Below are positions 33,009 to 41,525 of a stretch of 64,000 bases of DNA, in pieces. This DNA is from UMGS1766 sp963660915 (GTDB lineage: Bacteria > Bacillota > Clostridia > Oscillospirales > Oscillospiraceae). Numbering within the stretch: position 1 is the stretch's first letter; each line of letters begins with the position of its first letter. The translations under genes were made by a program, and so were the position numbers. The notes beneath the pieces were generated by a model. It ran no database searches and was not told where the DNA came from. It saw only the letters and a list, made by a program, of their open reading frames with translations. The stretch covers positions 62,001 to 126,000 of the forward strand of contig CAVLAO010000002.1 in NCBI GenBank assembly GCA_963660915.1. The letters are read 5' to 3'.

Positions 33009-33617
33009 ATGGAGCACATTGAGGTTGATGCCCGCGGTATGGCGTGCCCGATTCCTATTGTAAAGACGCGGGAGGCGATTGCGGCACTGGGTGCGGACGG
33101 CATAGTTGAAACTTTGGTGGACAATGAGATTGCAGTACAGAATCTGAAAAAGTTGGCGGATCAAAAAGGCTATGGAATGGAGAGCGAACTGCAGAACGAC
33201 GGTTCCTTCCGGGTGAAGATGAAGATTAAATCAACTGAGATTGATCCGAACGAAAAAAATATTGCACCCTCCGCACCTGTAGGAAAAACTGTGGTTGCCG
33301 TAGGGGCTGATCACATGGGTGAGGGCAACAATGAATTAGGCTGTGCTCTGATGAAAGGATTTTTGTTTGCTCTGACGATGCAGGACAAGCGGCCGGATAC
33401 TATTTTGTTTTTCAACGGAGGCGCCAGACTGACCTGCGAGGGTTCCGAATGCCTCGAAGATCTGCGCAAACTGCGGGATGCGGGCGTTGAAATTCTGACT
33501 TGCGGAACCTGTCTGGACTTTTACCACCTGACTGAGAAATTGGCTGTGGGCGAAGTGACAAATATGTATGACATCGTGGAAAAACAGATGACAGCTGCAC
33601 TGGTGGTGCGGCCTTGA
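33009..33617 (+). CDS. yedF: YedF-type sulfurtransferase-like selenium metabolism protein
   Basis: 202 residues: an N-terminal TusA/SirA domain (VDARGMACPIPIVKTREAI with the Cys-Pro motif near residue 13) linked to a DsrE-like domain (GCALMKGFLFAL ... LFFNGGARLTCEGS ... ILTCGTCLDFY). This fused form is a marker of selenium-utilising bacteria and is thought to carry Se or S as a persulfide-like group; the exact reaction is unproven. The ATG at 33009 is favoured because the earlier ATG at 33000 lies on the GAAAGGA site. It is 27 bp after selD and overlaps the next gene by four bases. Confidence 0.93.
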   Translation: MEHIEVDARGMACPIPIVKTREAIAALGADGIVETLVDNEIAVQNLKKLADQKGYGMESELQNDGSFRVKMKIKSTEIDPNEKNIAPSAPVGKTVVAVGADHMGEGNNELGCALMKGFLFALTMQDKRPDTILFFNGGARLTCEGSECLEDLRKLRDAGVEILTCGTCLDFYHLTEKLAVGEVTNMYDIVEKQMTAALVVRP

Positions 33618-34753
33618 TCTATTTTGATCAGGCGGCGACGGTTTTACCAAAACCGGAATCAGTGGCACAGGCTTGTTACGATGCGGTGCGTTGGGGCGGC
33701 AATGGCGGCCGCGGCGGTCATGACGCGGCGCTGGACAGTTTGCGGCAGGAATATGCGGTGCGCTGTCAGGCGGCGGAAATCTTCGGCCTTTCCAAACCGG
33801 AACGGGTGTGCTTTACCGGTGGGGCAACCGATGGATTGAATATCGCACTGAATGGACTGCTGAATCCTGGCGATCACGTGATTACCACCGCTTTGGAACA
33901 TAATTCGGTTTTGCGGCCTCTTTACCGTTTGCAGGAGCAGGGTGTGGAGCTGACGATTTTGCCCTTGACTGCCGACGGCGAGGTGGAGTGGAAAAAACTG
34001 AATGATGCGGTAAAAGAAAATACCAGGGCATTGGTGTGCTGTCACGGATCAAATCTCACCGGTGCAATTCAGCCGTTGGAAGAACTCGGAGCATTTTGCA
34101 GAACGAAGGAGATTGCCTTTGTGGTAGATGCAGCCCAAACTGCAGGTCTGTTTCCAATCCATATGGAGCAGATGGGGATTCATGTGTTAGCGGCGGCGGG
34201 TCACAAAAGCTTGCTTGGACCCCAGGGAATCGGACTTTTACTGGTATCCGATGCGATTGCGCTGCGCCCTTTTCGAGTGGGAGGGACCGGAGTGCAGTCC
34301 ACCCGCCGACAGCAGCCGGAGGAATATCCTGCGAGACTGGAGGCGGGTACTCTGAATGGCCCCGGAATTGCCGGACTAGGAGCGGCGTTGAAATGGTTCG
34401 AGGGACAAAATCGATCTGCGCTGCGAAAAAAAGAGCAGGCACTGGCAGAAATGTTTTACGAGGGCGTAAAATATTTGCCCGGAATTCGGTTCTATGGAAA
34501 TTACGGGATAAAGGAACGCTGCCCTATCGTAAGCTTGAATTTGGCGGATTGGGATTCTGCAATTATTGCAGATCAACTGGCACGGCGGTTTTCCATCGCC
34601 GTGCGGCCCGGCCTTCACTGTGCGCCACTGGTTCATGAAGCGTACGGTACAACCGAGCAGGGCATGGTGCGTTTTTCGTTTTCTCATGTGAATACGGAAG
34701 AAGAGGTTTGGCAGGGAATTACCGCATTGCGGACGCTGGCGCTGGAGGGATAG
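33614..34753 (+). CDS. Class V aminotransferase (cysteine desulfurase / selenocysteine lyase-like)
   Basis: 379 residues with the PLP fold of NifS/CsdB proteins: MIYFDQAATVLPKP at the start, FTGGATDGLNIAL, THE-like TALEHNSVLRP, VVDAAQTAGLFPI, the PLP lysine in AAGHKSLLGPQGIG near 197, and late RPGLHCAPLVHEAYGT, whose Cys is the likely persulfide/selenide carrier. It starts with TTG 33614 overlapping the yedF stop (TTGA). In this operon it probably mobilises selenium or sulfur for the molybdenum enzyme's sulfido/selenido ligand. Confidence 0.92.
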   Translation: MIYFDQAATVLPKPESVAQACYDAVRWGGNGGRGGHDAALDSLRQEYAVRCQAAEIFGLSKPERVCFTGGATDGLNIALNGLLNPGDHVITTALEHNSVLRPLYRLQEQGVELTILPLTADGEVEWKKLNDAVKENTRALVCCHGSNLTGAIQPLEELGAFCRTKEIAFVVDAAQTAGLFPIHMEQMGIHVLAAAGHKSLLGPQGIGLLLVSDAIALRPFRVGGTGVQSTRRQQPEEYPARLEAGTLNGPGIAGLGAALKWFEGQNRSALRKKEQALAEMFYEGVKYLPGIRFYGNYGIKERCPIVSLNLADWDSAIIADQLARRFSIAVRPGLHCAPLVHEAYGTTEQGMVRFSFSHVNTEEEVWQGITALRTLALEG

Positions 34754-34756
34754 CCT

Positions 34757-34993
34757 GTGCGGGAAAAAGAGAAAAAAGGAATCATTACGTTTTCGTCCAC
34801 CGCAGCAGCGCTGGCGGCAGAGCGGCAGGCAAAGCAGCTTGGATTGCCGGGCAGGTTGATTCCAACGCCGGTGTCGGTGACAGCCTCCTGCGGATTGGCG
34901 TGGATGGTGGAGTGGAATCAGCTAGACTTCGTATGTCAGGTGCTGAAAGAAAAACAGTTGACTTACCATGAAGCGCGAACGGTGTGGATATGA
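34757..34993 (+). CDS. DUF3343 putative Se/S carrier protein
   Basis: 78 residues. GIITFSSTAAALAAERQAKQLG followed by GRLIPTPVSVTASCGLAW is the DUF3343 pattern, small proteins proposed to carry Se or S on the conserved cysteine in ASCG. It starts with GTG three bases after the aminotransferase stop, and its stop overlaps the start of yqeC (ATGA). The family co-occurs with selD and yedF in selenium users. Confidence 0.85.
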   Translation: MREKEKKGIITFSSTAAALAAERQAKQLGLPGRLIPTPVSVTASCGLAWMVEWNQLDFVCQVLKEKQLTYHEARTVWI

Positions 34994-35664
34994 CAGGACT
35001 GGAATCACTGGCACTGCATTTGCCGCGAATAACCGCCTTGATCGGCGGTGGGGGAAAGACTACTTTGCTGTATCTTCTGGGACAGATGTTGGCAGAACAG
35101 GGGAAAACAGTGGTGTTAACCACGACAACTCATCTGGCACAGGATAATTGCGCCGTTGAGCCGAAAAATGTCGATGAGCTTAATTCGATGCTTGCACCGG
35201 GGAGAACTGTCCTTGCGGCCTATCCGGCAGCGGATGGACGAATGACCGGCATACCTCCGAAGTGGTATGCCCAGTTGAAGGCGGACCATGTTATTGTTGA
35301 GGCAGACGGAAGCCACCGTCTGCCTTTGAAAGTGCATCGCTCCCATGAGCCGGTGATTCCGGAGGGAACAGAGTTGGTGCTTCAGGTGGCAGGATTGACC
35401 GCACTGGGTAAGCCCTCGGATGAGGTGGTGCATCATCCCGAGGAAATGGGATTGTATGAATCGGAAGTGGTGCAGCCGGAACTGATTTCCTATATTTTGC
35501 TCCGAGGGGCAGAGCGTTGTTCCAGTAAATGCGTGGCAGTATTAAATCAGGCAGACGATGTTTTTTTGCGGCAGCAGGCATTTGAAATCAAAAGAGCGCT
35601 GGAAAAGGAACATCTTCGCACGATTGTGACAAGGTTGAAGGGGGAAGTTGCGTGCTGGTATTGA
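34990..35664 (+). CDS. yqeC: YqeC: selenium-dependent hydroxylase accessory protein
   Basis: 224 residues with a P-loop near the start (ITALIGGGGKTTLLYLLG) and a Walker B-like VIVEADGSHRLPLKVH. YqeC proteins are putative ATPases found only beside selenium-dependent molybdenum hydroxylases; their exact step is not known. The start ATG 34990 overlaps the DUF3343 stop and the end overlaps yqeB by 13 bases, so tight translational coupling is likely. Confidence 0.9.
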   Translation: MTGLESLALHLPRITALIGGGGKTTLLYLLGQMLAEQGKTVVLTTTTHLAQDNCAVEPKNVDELNSMLAPGRTVLAAYPAADGRMTGIPPKWYAQLKADHVIVEADGSHRLPLKVHRSHEPVIPEGTELVLQVAGLTALGKPSDEVVHHPEEMGLYESEVVQPELISYILLRGAERCSSKCVAVLNQADDVFLRQQAFEIKRALEKEHLRTIVTRLKGEVACWY

Positions 35665-36449
35665 TCCGGGGAGCAGGAGATTTGGCTTCCGGAATTGGCT
35701 GGAGATTATACCGCAGCGGCTTCTCGGTTGCCATGACGGACCTTCCAAATCCGACAGCAGTGCGATGGAAGGCTGCCTTTTGCCCGGCCATCTGGAAGGG
35801 AGAATGGCAGGTGGAAGGGGTAACGGCACGGCGGTGTGAGCATCAAAAGGAAGTGCAGGTGTGCCTGAAACACAGAGAAATTCCGGTGCTTCCGGATCCG
35901 GACGGGGCAGCAATTTCCCAGTTAAAGCCGGACGTTGTGGTGGACGCCATTCTTGCAAAACGAAATTTAGGCACGAAAATGACCGATGCTCCGCTGGTAA
36001 TCGGTGTGGGACCGGGGTTTTGTGCCGGTGAGGATTGTCACTGTGTGGTGGAAACAAAGCGAGGACATACGTTGGGACGGGTGATCTACCATGGGCGTGC
36101 AATTCCGAATACAGGGATTCCCGGAAATGTGGGCGGTTACACGGTGGAGAGGGTGCTCCGTACCCCCTGCGGCGGCACTTTTGTGCCGCTGTGTGAAATT
36201 GGTGACCGAGTAGAAGCGGGGCAGATTGTCGCCTTGGTAGGAGGAGAGCCGGTAAAAACGCAGATTACCGGATGTCTGCGGGGAATTCTGCCCGCCGGAA
36301 CGCAGGTGCCCGGAGCCGGATTTAAAGCCGGTGATGTAGATGCGCGATGCGAAAGAGAAAACTGCTTCACCATTTCAGATAAGGCTCTGGCAATTGGGGG
36401 CGGCGTTTTGGAGGCGATTTGCCATTGGAGGGCGTACGATGAAGCTTGA
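35652..36449 (+). CDS. yqeB: YqeB: selenium-dependent molybdenum cofactor biosynthesis protein
   Basis: 265 residues, starting GTG with MLVLIRGAGDLASGIGWRLY (a Rossmann-like opening), then DAILAKRNLGTKM, VGPGFCAGEDCHCVVETKRGH (quoted in part), NTGIPGNVGGYTVERVLR and a barrel-like end with GDRVEAGQIVALVGG. This is the EF2563/YqeB family, a marker of the labile-selenium molybdenum hydroxylase system. Its biochemical role is unproven; insertion of selenium into the Mo cofactor is proposed. It overlaps both neighbours. Confidence 0.92.
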   Translation: MLVLIRGAGDLASGIGWRLYRSGFSVAMTDLPNPTAVRWKAAFCPAIWKGEWQVEGVTARRCEHQKEVQVCLKHREIPVLPDPDGAAISQLKPDVVVDAILAKRNLGTKMTDAPLVIGVGPGFCAGEDCHCVVETKRGHTLGRVIYHGRAIPNTGIPGNVGGYTVERVLRTPCGGTFVPLCEIGDRVEAGQIVALVGGEPVKTQITGCLRGILPAGTQVPGAGFKAGDVDARCERENCFTISDKALAIGGGVLEAICHWRAYDEA

Positions 36450-37386
36450 TTTGTATTGCAGATTGAAGCAGCTCTTGCTGGAGGGAGAAAGCCCGAAACT
36501 GATTTCGGCATTATCCTCACAGAGGCTAGGACAGGAGCAACTGCAATGGTCAAACGGAACATTGGGTGAGAGACCTGCGGGCGATGTGTTTGTTCAGACT
36601 ATGACGGCTCCGGTACGACTGGTTATTTGCGGCGGCGGTCATGTTGCAAGAGAGCTTGCACCGGCAGCGTTGAGAGTAGGATTTTCCGTTACTGTGTTGG
36701 AAAATCGCAAACAGGTGCTGGAAGAAGGGCGATTCGCACCGGAGGTGGAGCTTCGGTGCGGAGACTTTGTCTCTTTGCTCCGTGAGGGACACTTTCCAAA
36801 GAATACATTTTTTGCGATTATGACCCAGGGACATGCAGCAGATTGGGTGTGCCTGAAGGAAATCTTGCGCTTGCCCCATGCCTATCTCGGACTGATGGGC
36901 AGTCGAAAAAAAATCGCTTCCACCCGGGAGATGCTGAAACAGGAAGGCTTTGGCGAGACAGCACTGGACGGCGTGCACACACCGATCGGAATTTCGATTG
37001 GGGCAGAGACTCCGGCGGAAATTGCGGTTTCCATTGTAGCGGAGTTGATCCAGTGCCGCAGTGCGCTGGGGCTGGAGGCACCGTTGGACAGCGGTGTGAC
37101 AGAGGCGTTGGATGTGGCACCTTATGCGATGGTTACGCTTGTAAAGTGTTCCGGAAGCACACCGAGAAGCGAAGGCGCACGGATGTTGGTGTTTCCGGAC
37201 GGAGGTATTCGCGGCACGATCGGCGGCGGCATCAGTGAAGCGGTCGCGAAACAGCAGGCGCTGAAAGCGCTGCAGACGGGACAGCCGAGATTGGAACAAT
37301 ATGCTCTGGATGGTTCTGCCGGCAGTATTTGCGGGGGTCGTGTGACCTATTTGATTGTACCGGTAAAGGAGAACGGCACATGCTAA
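36439..37386 (+). CDS. xdhC: XdhC/CoxI-family Mo-hydroxylase maturation factor with permuted domain order
   Basis: 315 residues. XdhC proteins bind molybdenum cofactor, help sulfurate it and deliver it to xanthine-dehydrogenase-type enzymes. Here the Rossmann domain comes first (VRLVICGGGHVARELA near 52, MTQGHAADWVCLKEIL, LGLMGSRKKIASTREML) and the CoxI domain last (VTLVKCSGSTPRSEGARMLV, GTIGGGISEAVA near 240-275). In the usual XdhC the CoxI part is N-terminal. The ATG at 36439 overlaps yqeB by 11 bases; the stop overlaps the FAD-subunit start. Confidence 0.9.
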   Translation: MKLDLYCRLKQLLLEGESPKLISALSSQRLGQEQLQWSNGTLGERPAGDVFVQTMTAPVRLVICGGGHVARELAPAALRVGFSVTVLENRKQVLEEGRFAPEVELRCGDFVSLLREGHFPKNTFFAIMTQGHAADWVCLKEILRLPHAYLGLMGSRKKIASTREMLKQEGFGETALDGVHTPIGISIGAETPAEIAVSIVAELIQCRSALGLEAPLDSGVTEALDVAPYAMVTLVKCSGSTPRSEGARMLVFPDGGIRGTIGGGISEAVAKQQALKALQTGQPRLEQYALDGSAGSICGGRVTYLIVPVKENGTC

Positions 37387-38141
37387 AATTCAAACACTTT
37401 ATTCAACCAGAAACTCTGGAGGAAGCGTTGAAACTAAATCAGGTTCGGACAAACTGCGTTCTAGGCGGCACAGGCTGGCTGAAAATGGGCGAAAGAAACT
37501 GGAACAATGCAATTGATCTCGGTGCATTGGGTTTGGATCAGATAGAAGAAACAGAGAATAGCTGGCGCATAGGAGCAATGGTTACCTTGCGGCAGTTGGA
37601 AAAACACTCCGGATTAAATGCATACACCAACGGCGCCATACGGGATTGCGTGAAGCACATTGTAGGGGTGCAATTTCGCAATTGTGCTACAATTGGGGGC
37701 ACCATCTGGGGGAGATATGGTTTTTCCGATGTGTTGACCTGTCTTATGGTGATGGACTGTTCTGTTGAATTGGCGGGGGCAGGAGAGGCTGCGTTACAGG
37801 CATTTGCGGAACAGAAACCGGATAACGATATTATAACGCACCTTGTTGTCCGAAAAACACCGATTGCGGCGGCGTACGACAGTTTTCGCAATACGGAAAC
37901 GGATTTTCCCGTACTCACAGTTGCGGTGGCAGCTACAGAAGAGGGCTGGCGGGCAGCGATTGGCGCAAGACCTGCCAGAGCAGAGCGGGTGACCGCGGAA
38001 ACAGAGGATCAGCTGCTGCAGGCCGTGGTCGGATTGAATTATGGAAGCAACACACGTGCCAGCGGGGAATATCGCGCACATTTGGCACAAGTGCTGACGC
38101 TGCGCTGCATAGATCAAATCAAGGGGAGGGAAAAGAAGTGA
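37380..38141 (+). CDS. Mo-hydroxylase FAD-binding subunit (XdhB/CoxM type)
   Basis: 253 residues. The FAD pyrophosphate loop is visible as VLGGTGWLKMGER near 23, and the second FAD motif as RNCATIGGTIWGRYGFSD near 101. It transfers electrons from the Mo and Fe-S subunits to NAD or another acceptor. It is shorter than the usual 280-300 residues, mainly in the C-terminal domain. AAAGGAG lies eight bases before the ATG, and the start overlaps the xdhC stop. It forms the complex with the next two gene products. Confidence 0.92.
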   Translation: MLKFKHFIQPETLEEALKLNQVRTNCVLGGTGWLKMGERNWNNAIDLGALGLDQIEETENSWRIGAMVTLRQLEKHSGLNAYTNGAIRDCVKHIVGVQFRNCATIGGTIWGRYGFSDVLTCLMVMDCSVELAGAGEAALQAFAEQKPDNDIITHLVVRKTPIAAAYDSFRNTETDFPVLTVAVAATEEGWRAAIGARPARAERVTAETEDQLLQAVVGLNYGSNTRASGEYRAHLAQVLTLRCIDQIKGREKK

Positions 38142-38599
38142 CGCTGAGCCTTAATTTGAACGGAAGAAAGATCAGCACAGAGATTCCGGAGGATGTATCA
38201 TTACTGGACTTCTTGAGAAGCCAAAAATGTTACAGCGTAAAGCGGGGATGCGAGACCTCTAATTGCGGCTTGTGTACTGTGTGGCTGGATGATGTTCCGG
38301 TGCTTTCCTGCAATGTGCCTGCCGCCCGCGTAAACGGGAAAAAGGTGACTACGCTGGAGGGAGTGCAGGCACAGGCGGAGGAATTCGGCGGTTATCTGGC
38401 CGATGAGGGGGGCGAACAGTGCGGCTTCTGCAACCCGGGGTTTATTATGAATGTGTTGGCAATGGAACGTGAGTTGGGGCGGAATGCCTCCGATGAGCAA
38501 ATTAACGCCTATCTTGCGGGAAATCTTTGCCGCTGCACGGGATATGAAAGTCATTTGCGGGCCATTCATCGGTGGCTGGAGCGGGAGGTGAAGGCGTGA
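38138..38599 (+). CDS. Mo-hydroxylase [2Fe-2S] subunit (XdhC/CoxS type)
   Basis: 153 residues carrying two [2Fe-2S] clusters. The N-terminal plant-ferredoxin-like cluster uses GCETSNCGLCTV (near 45-56) and a later Cys; the C-terminal helical cluster uses EQCGFCNPGF and NLCRCTGY. The length is that of CoxS/NdhS-type small subunits. It starts GTG 38138, overlapping the FAD subunit by four bases, and its stop overlaps the large-subunit start. Confidence 0.96.
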   Translation: MTLSLNLNGRKISTEIPEDVSLLDFLRSQKCYSVKRGCETSNCGLCTVWLDDVPVLSCNVPAARVNGKKVTTLEGVQAQAEEFGGYLADEGGEQCGFCNPGFIMNVLAMERELGRNASDEQINAYLAGNLCRCTGYESHLRAIHRWLEREVKA

Positions 38600-40893
38600 A
38601 GCGACTGGAAGAATTGCGCATTGTAAATCAGGGCATCCGAAAAAAAGACTATAAAGCGCTTGTGACGGGACAGCCGGTCTATACGCAGGATCTTGCACCG
38701 GAGGATTGTCTGGTCGTTAAGTTGCTTCGCTCTCCCCATGCCAGTGCCTGGATTGAAAAAATTGACACCAGCCGAGCCAAGCTGGTGCCGGGCGTTGCAT
38801 GCATACTTACATGGGAAGATGTGCCTCATAAACGTTATACTCAGGCGGGGCAAAGTTACCCGGAAGGCTCTCCTTACGATCGGTATATTCTCGACCGTCA
38901 GGTGCGTTATGTGGGTGACCCGGTGGCAATTGTAGCCGGTGAAACCGAGGAGGCGGCCGACAAGGCTCTGAAACTGATCAAAGTGCAGTATCAGGTGCTG
39001 GAACCGGTTTTAGATTTTCACACAGCGCTGGATCATCCGATAGTGGTGCATCCCGAGGATGACTGGAAAGTACTCTACGAACAGGGAAGCGATGTAAAGC
39101 GAAATCTGGTTTGCCATGAGGAAAGTGCCGCAGGAGACATTGAGGCCGTTTTGAGAGAGTGCGATGTCGTTGTGGATGAGGTGTATCGCACGCCGTCAGA
39201 TAATCAGGCAATGATGGAAACCTTCCGGGCGTTCAGTTATCTGGACACTTTTGGCAGACTGAATCTTGTGCCCTCCACTCAGATTGCCTTTCATGTGCGC
39301 CGTATTATTGCCAATGCACTGGACATTCCAAAGAGCAGAATCCGGGTAGTGAAGCCTCGGATCGGCGGTGGCTTTGGTGCAAAACAGACCGTGGAGGCAG
39401 AGCCCTACCCTGCCATTGTCACGTGGTTGACCGGCCGCCCGGCGATGATTGTCTATAGCCGGGAAGAAACGACTACCTGCGGCTGTCCCCGACATGAAAT
39501 GGAAATTCACCTGCGGGTAGGCGCAACGAAAGACGGACATATTCGCGGCATACATATGCATACCCTGTCCAATGCCGGTGCTTATGGAGAACATTCTACC
39601 ACGACTGTCGGGCTGAGCGGACACAAGGCGATCTCGCTTTATGGAAAACTGGATGCCTATCGCTTTGACGCCGATGTGGTTTACACCAATCTTCAGCCGG
39701 CAGGAGCATTTCGGGGATTTGGCGCAACGCAGGGTATCCATGCCCTAGAGTCTGCAGTGGATGAGCTGGCGCATAAGCTGAGGGTTGATCCGGCTTGGCT
39801 GCGGGAGCAGAATATGGTGCGTCAGGGACAGGTAATGCCTTCCTATTACGGCGAGGTAAATACATCCTGCACCTTAGATCAGTGTTTTGCACGGGTAAAA
39901 GAAATGATCCGTTGGGATGAAAAATATCCCCGTCGGATGATGCCCAACGGACACATTCGTTCGGTCGGCATTGCAATGGCTATGCAGGGCAGTGCAATTT
40001 CCGGTATTGATGTGGGCGGCGCTACACTAAAGATCAACGATGAGGGGTTTGTCAATCTGCTGATCGGTGCGGCGGACATGGGAACCGGCTGCGACACGAC
40101 TTTGGCGCAAATTGCAGCGGAATGTCTGGAAATTCCGGTAGATCAAGTGGTTACAGCTCAGGTGGACACAGATACATCGCCCTATGATTCCGGTTCGTAT
40201 GCTTCTTCTACGGCGTTTTTAACCGGCGGTGCCGTGTATAAGTGTGCAATGGAACTGATTGAGGTGATTAAGGAAGAGGCATGCAGGCAAAAAGGCTGGA
40301 ACAAGGCGGATGTGGATTATCACGACGGATTGGCAGAACATCTGCCGACGGGAGAGACGATTTCCTTGTCGGACCTGGCCAATGCGTCTGAGTGCGGTGG
40401 AAAACCTATGTTTGCTACTGCCAACCATACCTGCCCCAATTCTCCACCTCCTTTTATGGCCGGAGCGGCCGAAATTGATCTGGATCCGGAAACCGGAAAG
40501 GTCACACTGATGGAATACGATGCGGTGGTGGACTGTGGAACGCCCCTGAATCCAAATCTGGCAAAAGTGCAGACGGAAGGTGGCCTTGTACAGGGAATTG
40601 GCATGGCACTGATGGAGGATGTGCGTTACAATCCAAACGGTAGTCTGATTGAGCGGAACTTCCTTCAGTATAAAATACCAACGCGACAGGATATATGTCC
40701 GATTCACGTGGAATTTATCCCGAGCTATGAGGAACAGGGCCCCTTCGGAGCAAAAAGTATCGGTGAAATCGTGATTGATACGCCTTGTCCTGCCATTGCA
40801 AACGCAGTGGAGAATGCCTGCGGTGTGCGAATCCGCCAGATGCCGATTACGGCAGAGAAAGTGTGGCGTGGACTGCAGAAGCAGAAAACATGA
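38596..40893 (+). CDS. Mo-hydroxylase large subunit (xanthine dehydrogenase/aldehyde oxidase family)
   Basis: 765 residues that bind the molybdenum-cytosine or -molybdopterin cofactor. Motifs: VRYVGDPVAIVAGET, KPRIGGGFGAKQTVEAEPY near 254, GAFRGFGATQGIHALE near 370, DTSPYDSGSYASSTAF, and the catalytic Glu region GPFGAKSIGEIVID near 720. The position beside selD, yedF, yqeC and yqeB points to a selenium-dependent member with Se as a Mo ligand rather than an encoded selenocysteine. The substrate could be a purine or another N-heterocycle; it cannot be read from sequence. Start GTG 38596 overlaps the Fe-S subunit stop. Confidence 0.95.
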   Translation: MKRLEELRIVNQGIRKKDYKALVTGQPVYTQDLAPEDCLVVKLLRSPHASAWIEKIDTSRAKLVPGVACILTWEDVPHKRYTQAGQSYPEGSPYDRYILDRQVRYVGDPVAIVAGETEEAADKALKLIKVQYQVLEPVLDFHTALDHPIVVHPEDDWKVLYEQGSDVKRNLVCHEESAAGDIEAVLRECDVVVDEVYRTPSDNQAMMETFRAFSYLDTFGRLNLVPSTQIAFHVRRIIANALDIPKSRIRVVKPRIGGGFGAKQTVEAEPYPAIVTWLTGRPAMIVYSREETTTCGCPRHEMEIHLRVGATKDGHIRGIHMHTLSNAGAYGEHSTTTVGLSGHKAISLYGKLDAYRFDADVVYTNLQPAGAFRGFGATQGIHALESAVDELAHKLRVDPAWLREQNMVRQGQVMPSYYGEVNTSCTLDQCFARVKEMIRWDEKYPRRMMPNGHIRSVGIAMAMQGSAISGIDVGGATLKINDEGFVNLLIGAADMGTGCDTTLAQIAAECLEIPVDQVVTAQVDTDTSPYDSGSYASSTAFLTGGAVYKCAMELIEVIKEEACRQKGWNKADVDYHDGLAEHLPTGETISLSDLANASECGGKPMFATANHTCPNSPPPFMAGAAEIDLDPETGKVTLMEYDAVVDCGTPLNPNLAKVQTEGGLVQGIGMALMEDVRYNPNGSLIERNFLQYKIPTRQDICPIHVEFIPSYEEQGPFGAKSIGEIVIDTPCPAIANAVENACGVRIRQMPITAEKVWRGLQKQKT

Positions 40894-41480
40894 AAACAAT
40901 AATGGTTTTGTTGGCAGCCGGCCTCTCCCGGCGATTTGGTGCGGAGAACAAATTGCTATGGAAATTCAATGGAGTACCGCTTTATCGCTATACTCTGGAT
41001 CGACTTGCTGCATTGGAAGATGAAGAAAGCATCCTGCTGGTCATGACCAACACACCGGAAATTCAAAAAGAGTGTGAGGAAAGAACAATTTTGTGGGCGG
41101 CCAGTCCCCATGCATCGGAGGGAATTTCACATACGATCCGAGCGGCGGTGGAGTTGGCGCAGGAGCATCAAGCAGAGGCTTGTGTCTTTTTTGTGGCAGA
41201 TCAGCCGACGTTAAAATTAAATACGATGAAGAGCTTTCTGCGCTTCTGCCGGCAAAATCAAGCAGAGCTTGCCTGTGTGGAGGCAGAGGGACAACGAGGC
41301 AATCCGACATGGTTCGGAAGGCAGTGGTTCCCTGCGTTATGTGCATTGCAGGGAGATGTGGGTGGACGGAGAATTTTGTCACAACATGCAAAACAGGTGC
41401 TTTTATTTTCGGTAGAGCGGTCAGAATTAACAGATATTGATCGCCCCCCTTGCGGAGTGCAAAATATCCATTTAAAATAG
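40890..41480 (+). CDS. MocA-like molybdenum cofactor nucleotidyltransferase
   Basis: 196 residues of the MobA/MocA NTP-transferase fold: MKTIMVLLAAGLSRRFGAENKLL (signature G-rich loop and Lys), SEGISHTIRAAVEL, FFVADQPTLK (metal Asp) and GNPTWFGRQWFPAL. MocA adds CMP to molybdopterin for xanthine-oxidase-family enzymes, fitting the operon. The ATG overlaps the large-subunit stop (ATGA). A 45-bp gap to the CoA-transferase follows. Confidence 0.9.
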   Translation: MKTIMVLLAAGLSRRFGAENKLLWKFNGVPLYRYTLDRLAALEDEESILLVMTNTPEIQKECEERTILWAASPHASEGISHTIRAAVELAQEHQAEACVFFVADQPTLKLNTMKSFLRFCRQNQAELACVEAEGQRGNPTWFGRQWFPALCALQGDVGGRRILSQHAKQVLLFSVERSELTDIDRPPCGVQNIHLK

Positions 41481-41525
41481 TGTGTGTAGAAAGAAACAAT
41501 AGGATTTGGAAATGGAGTGATTATG

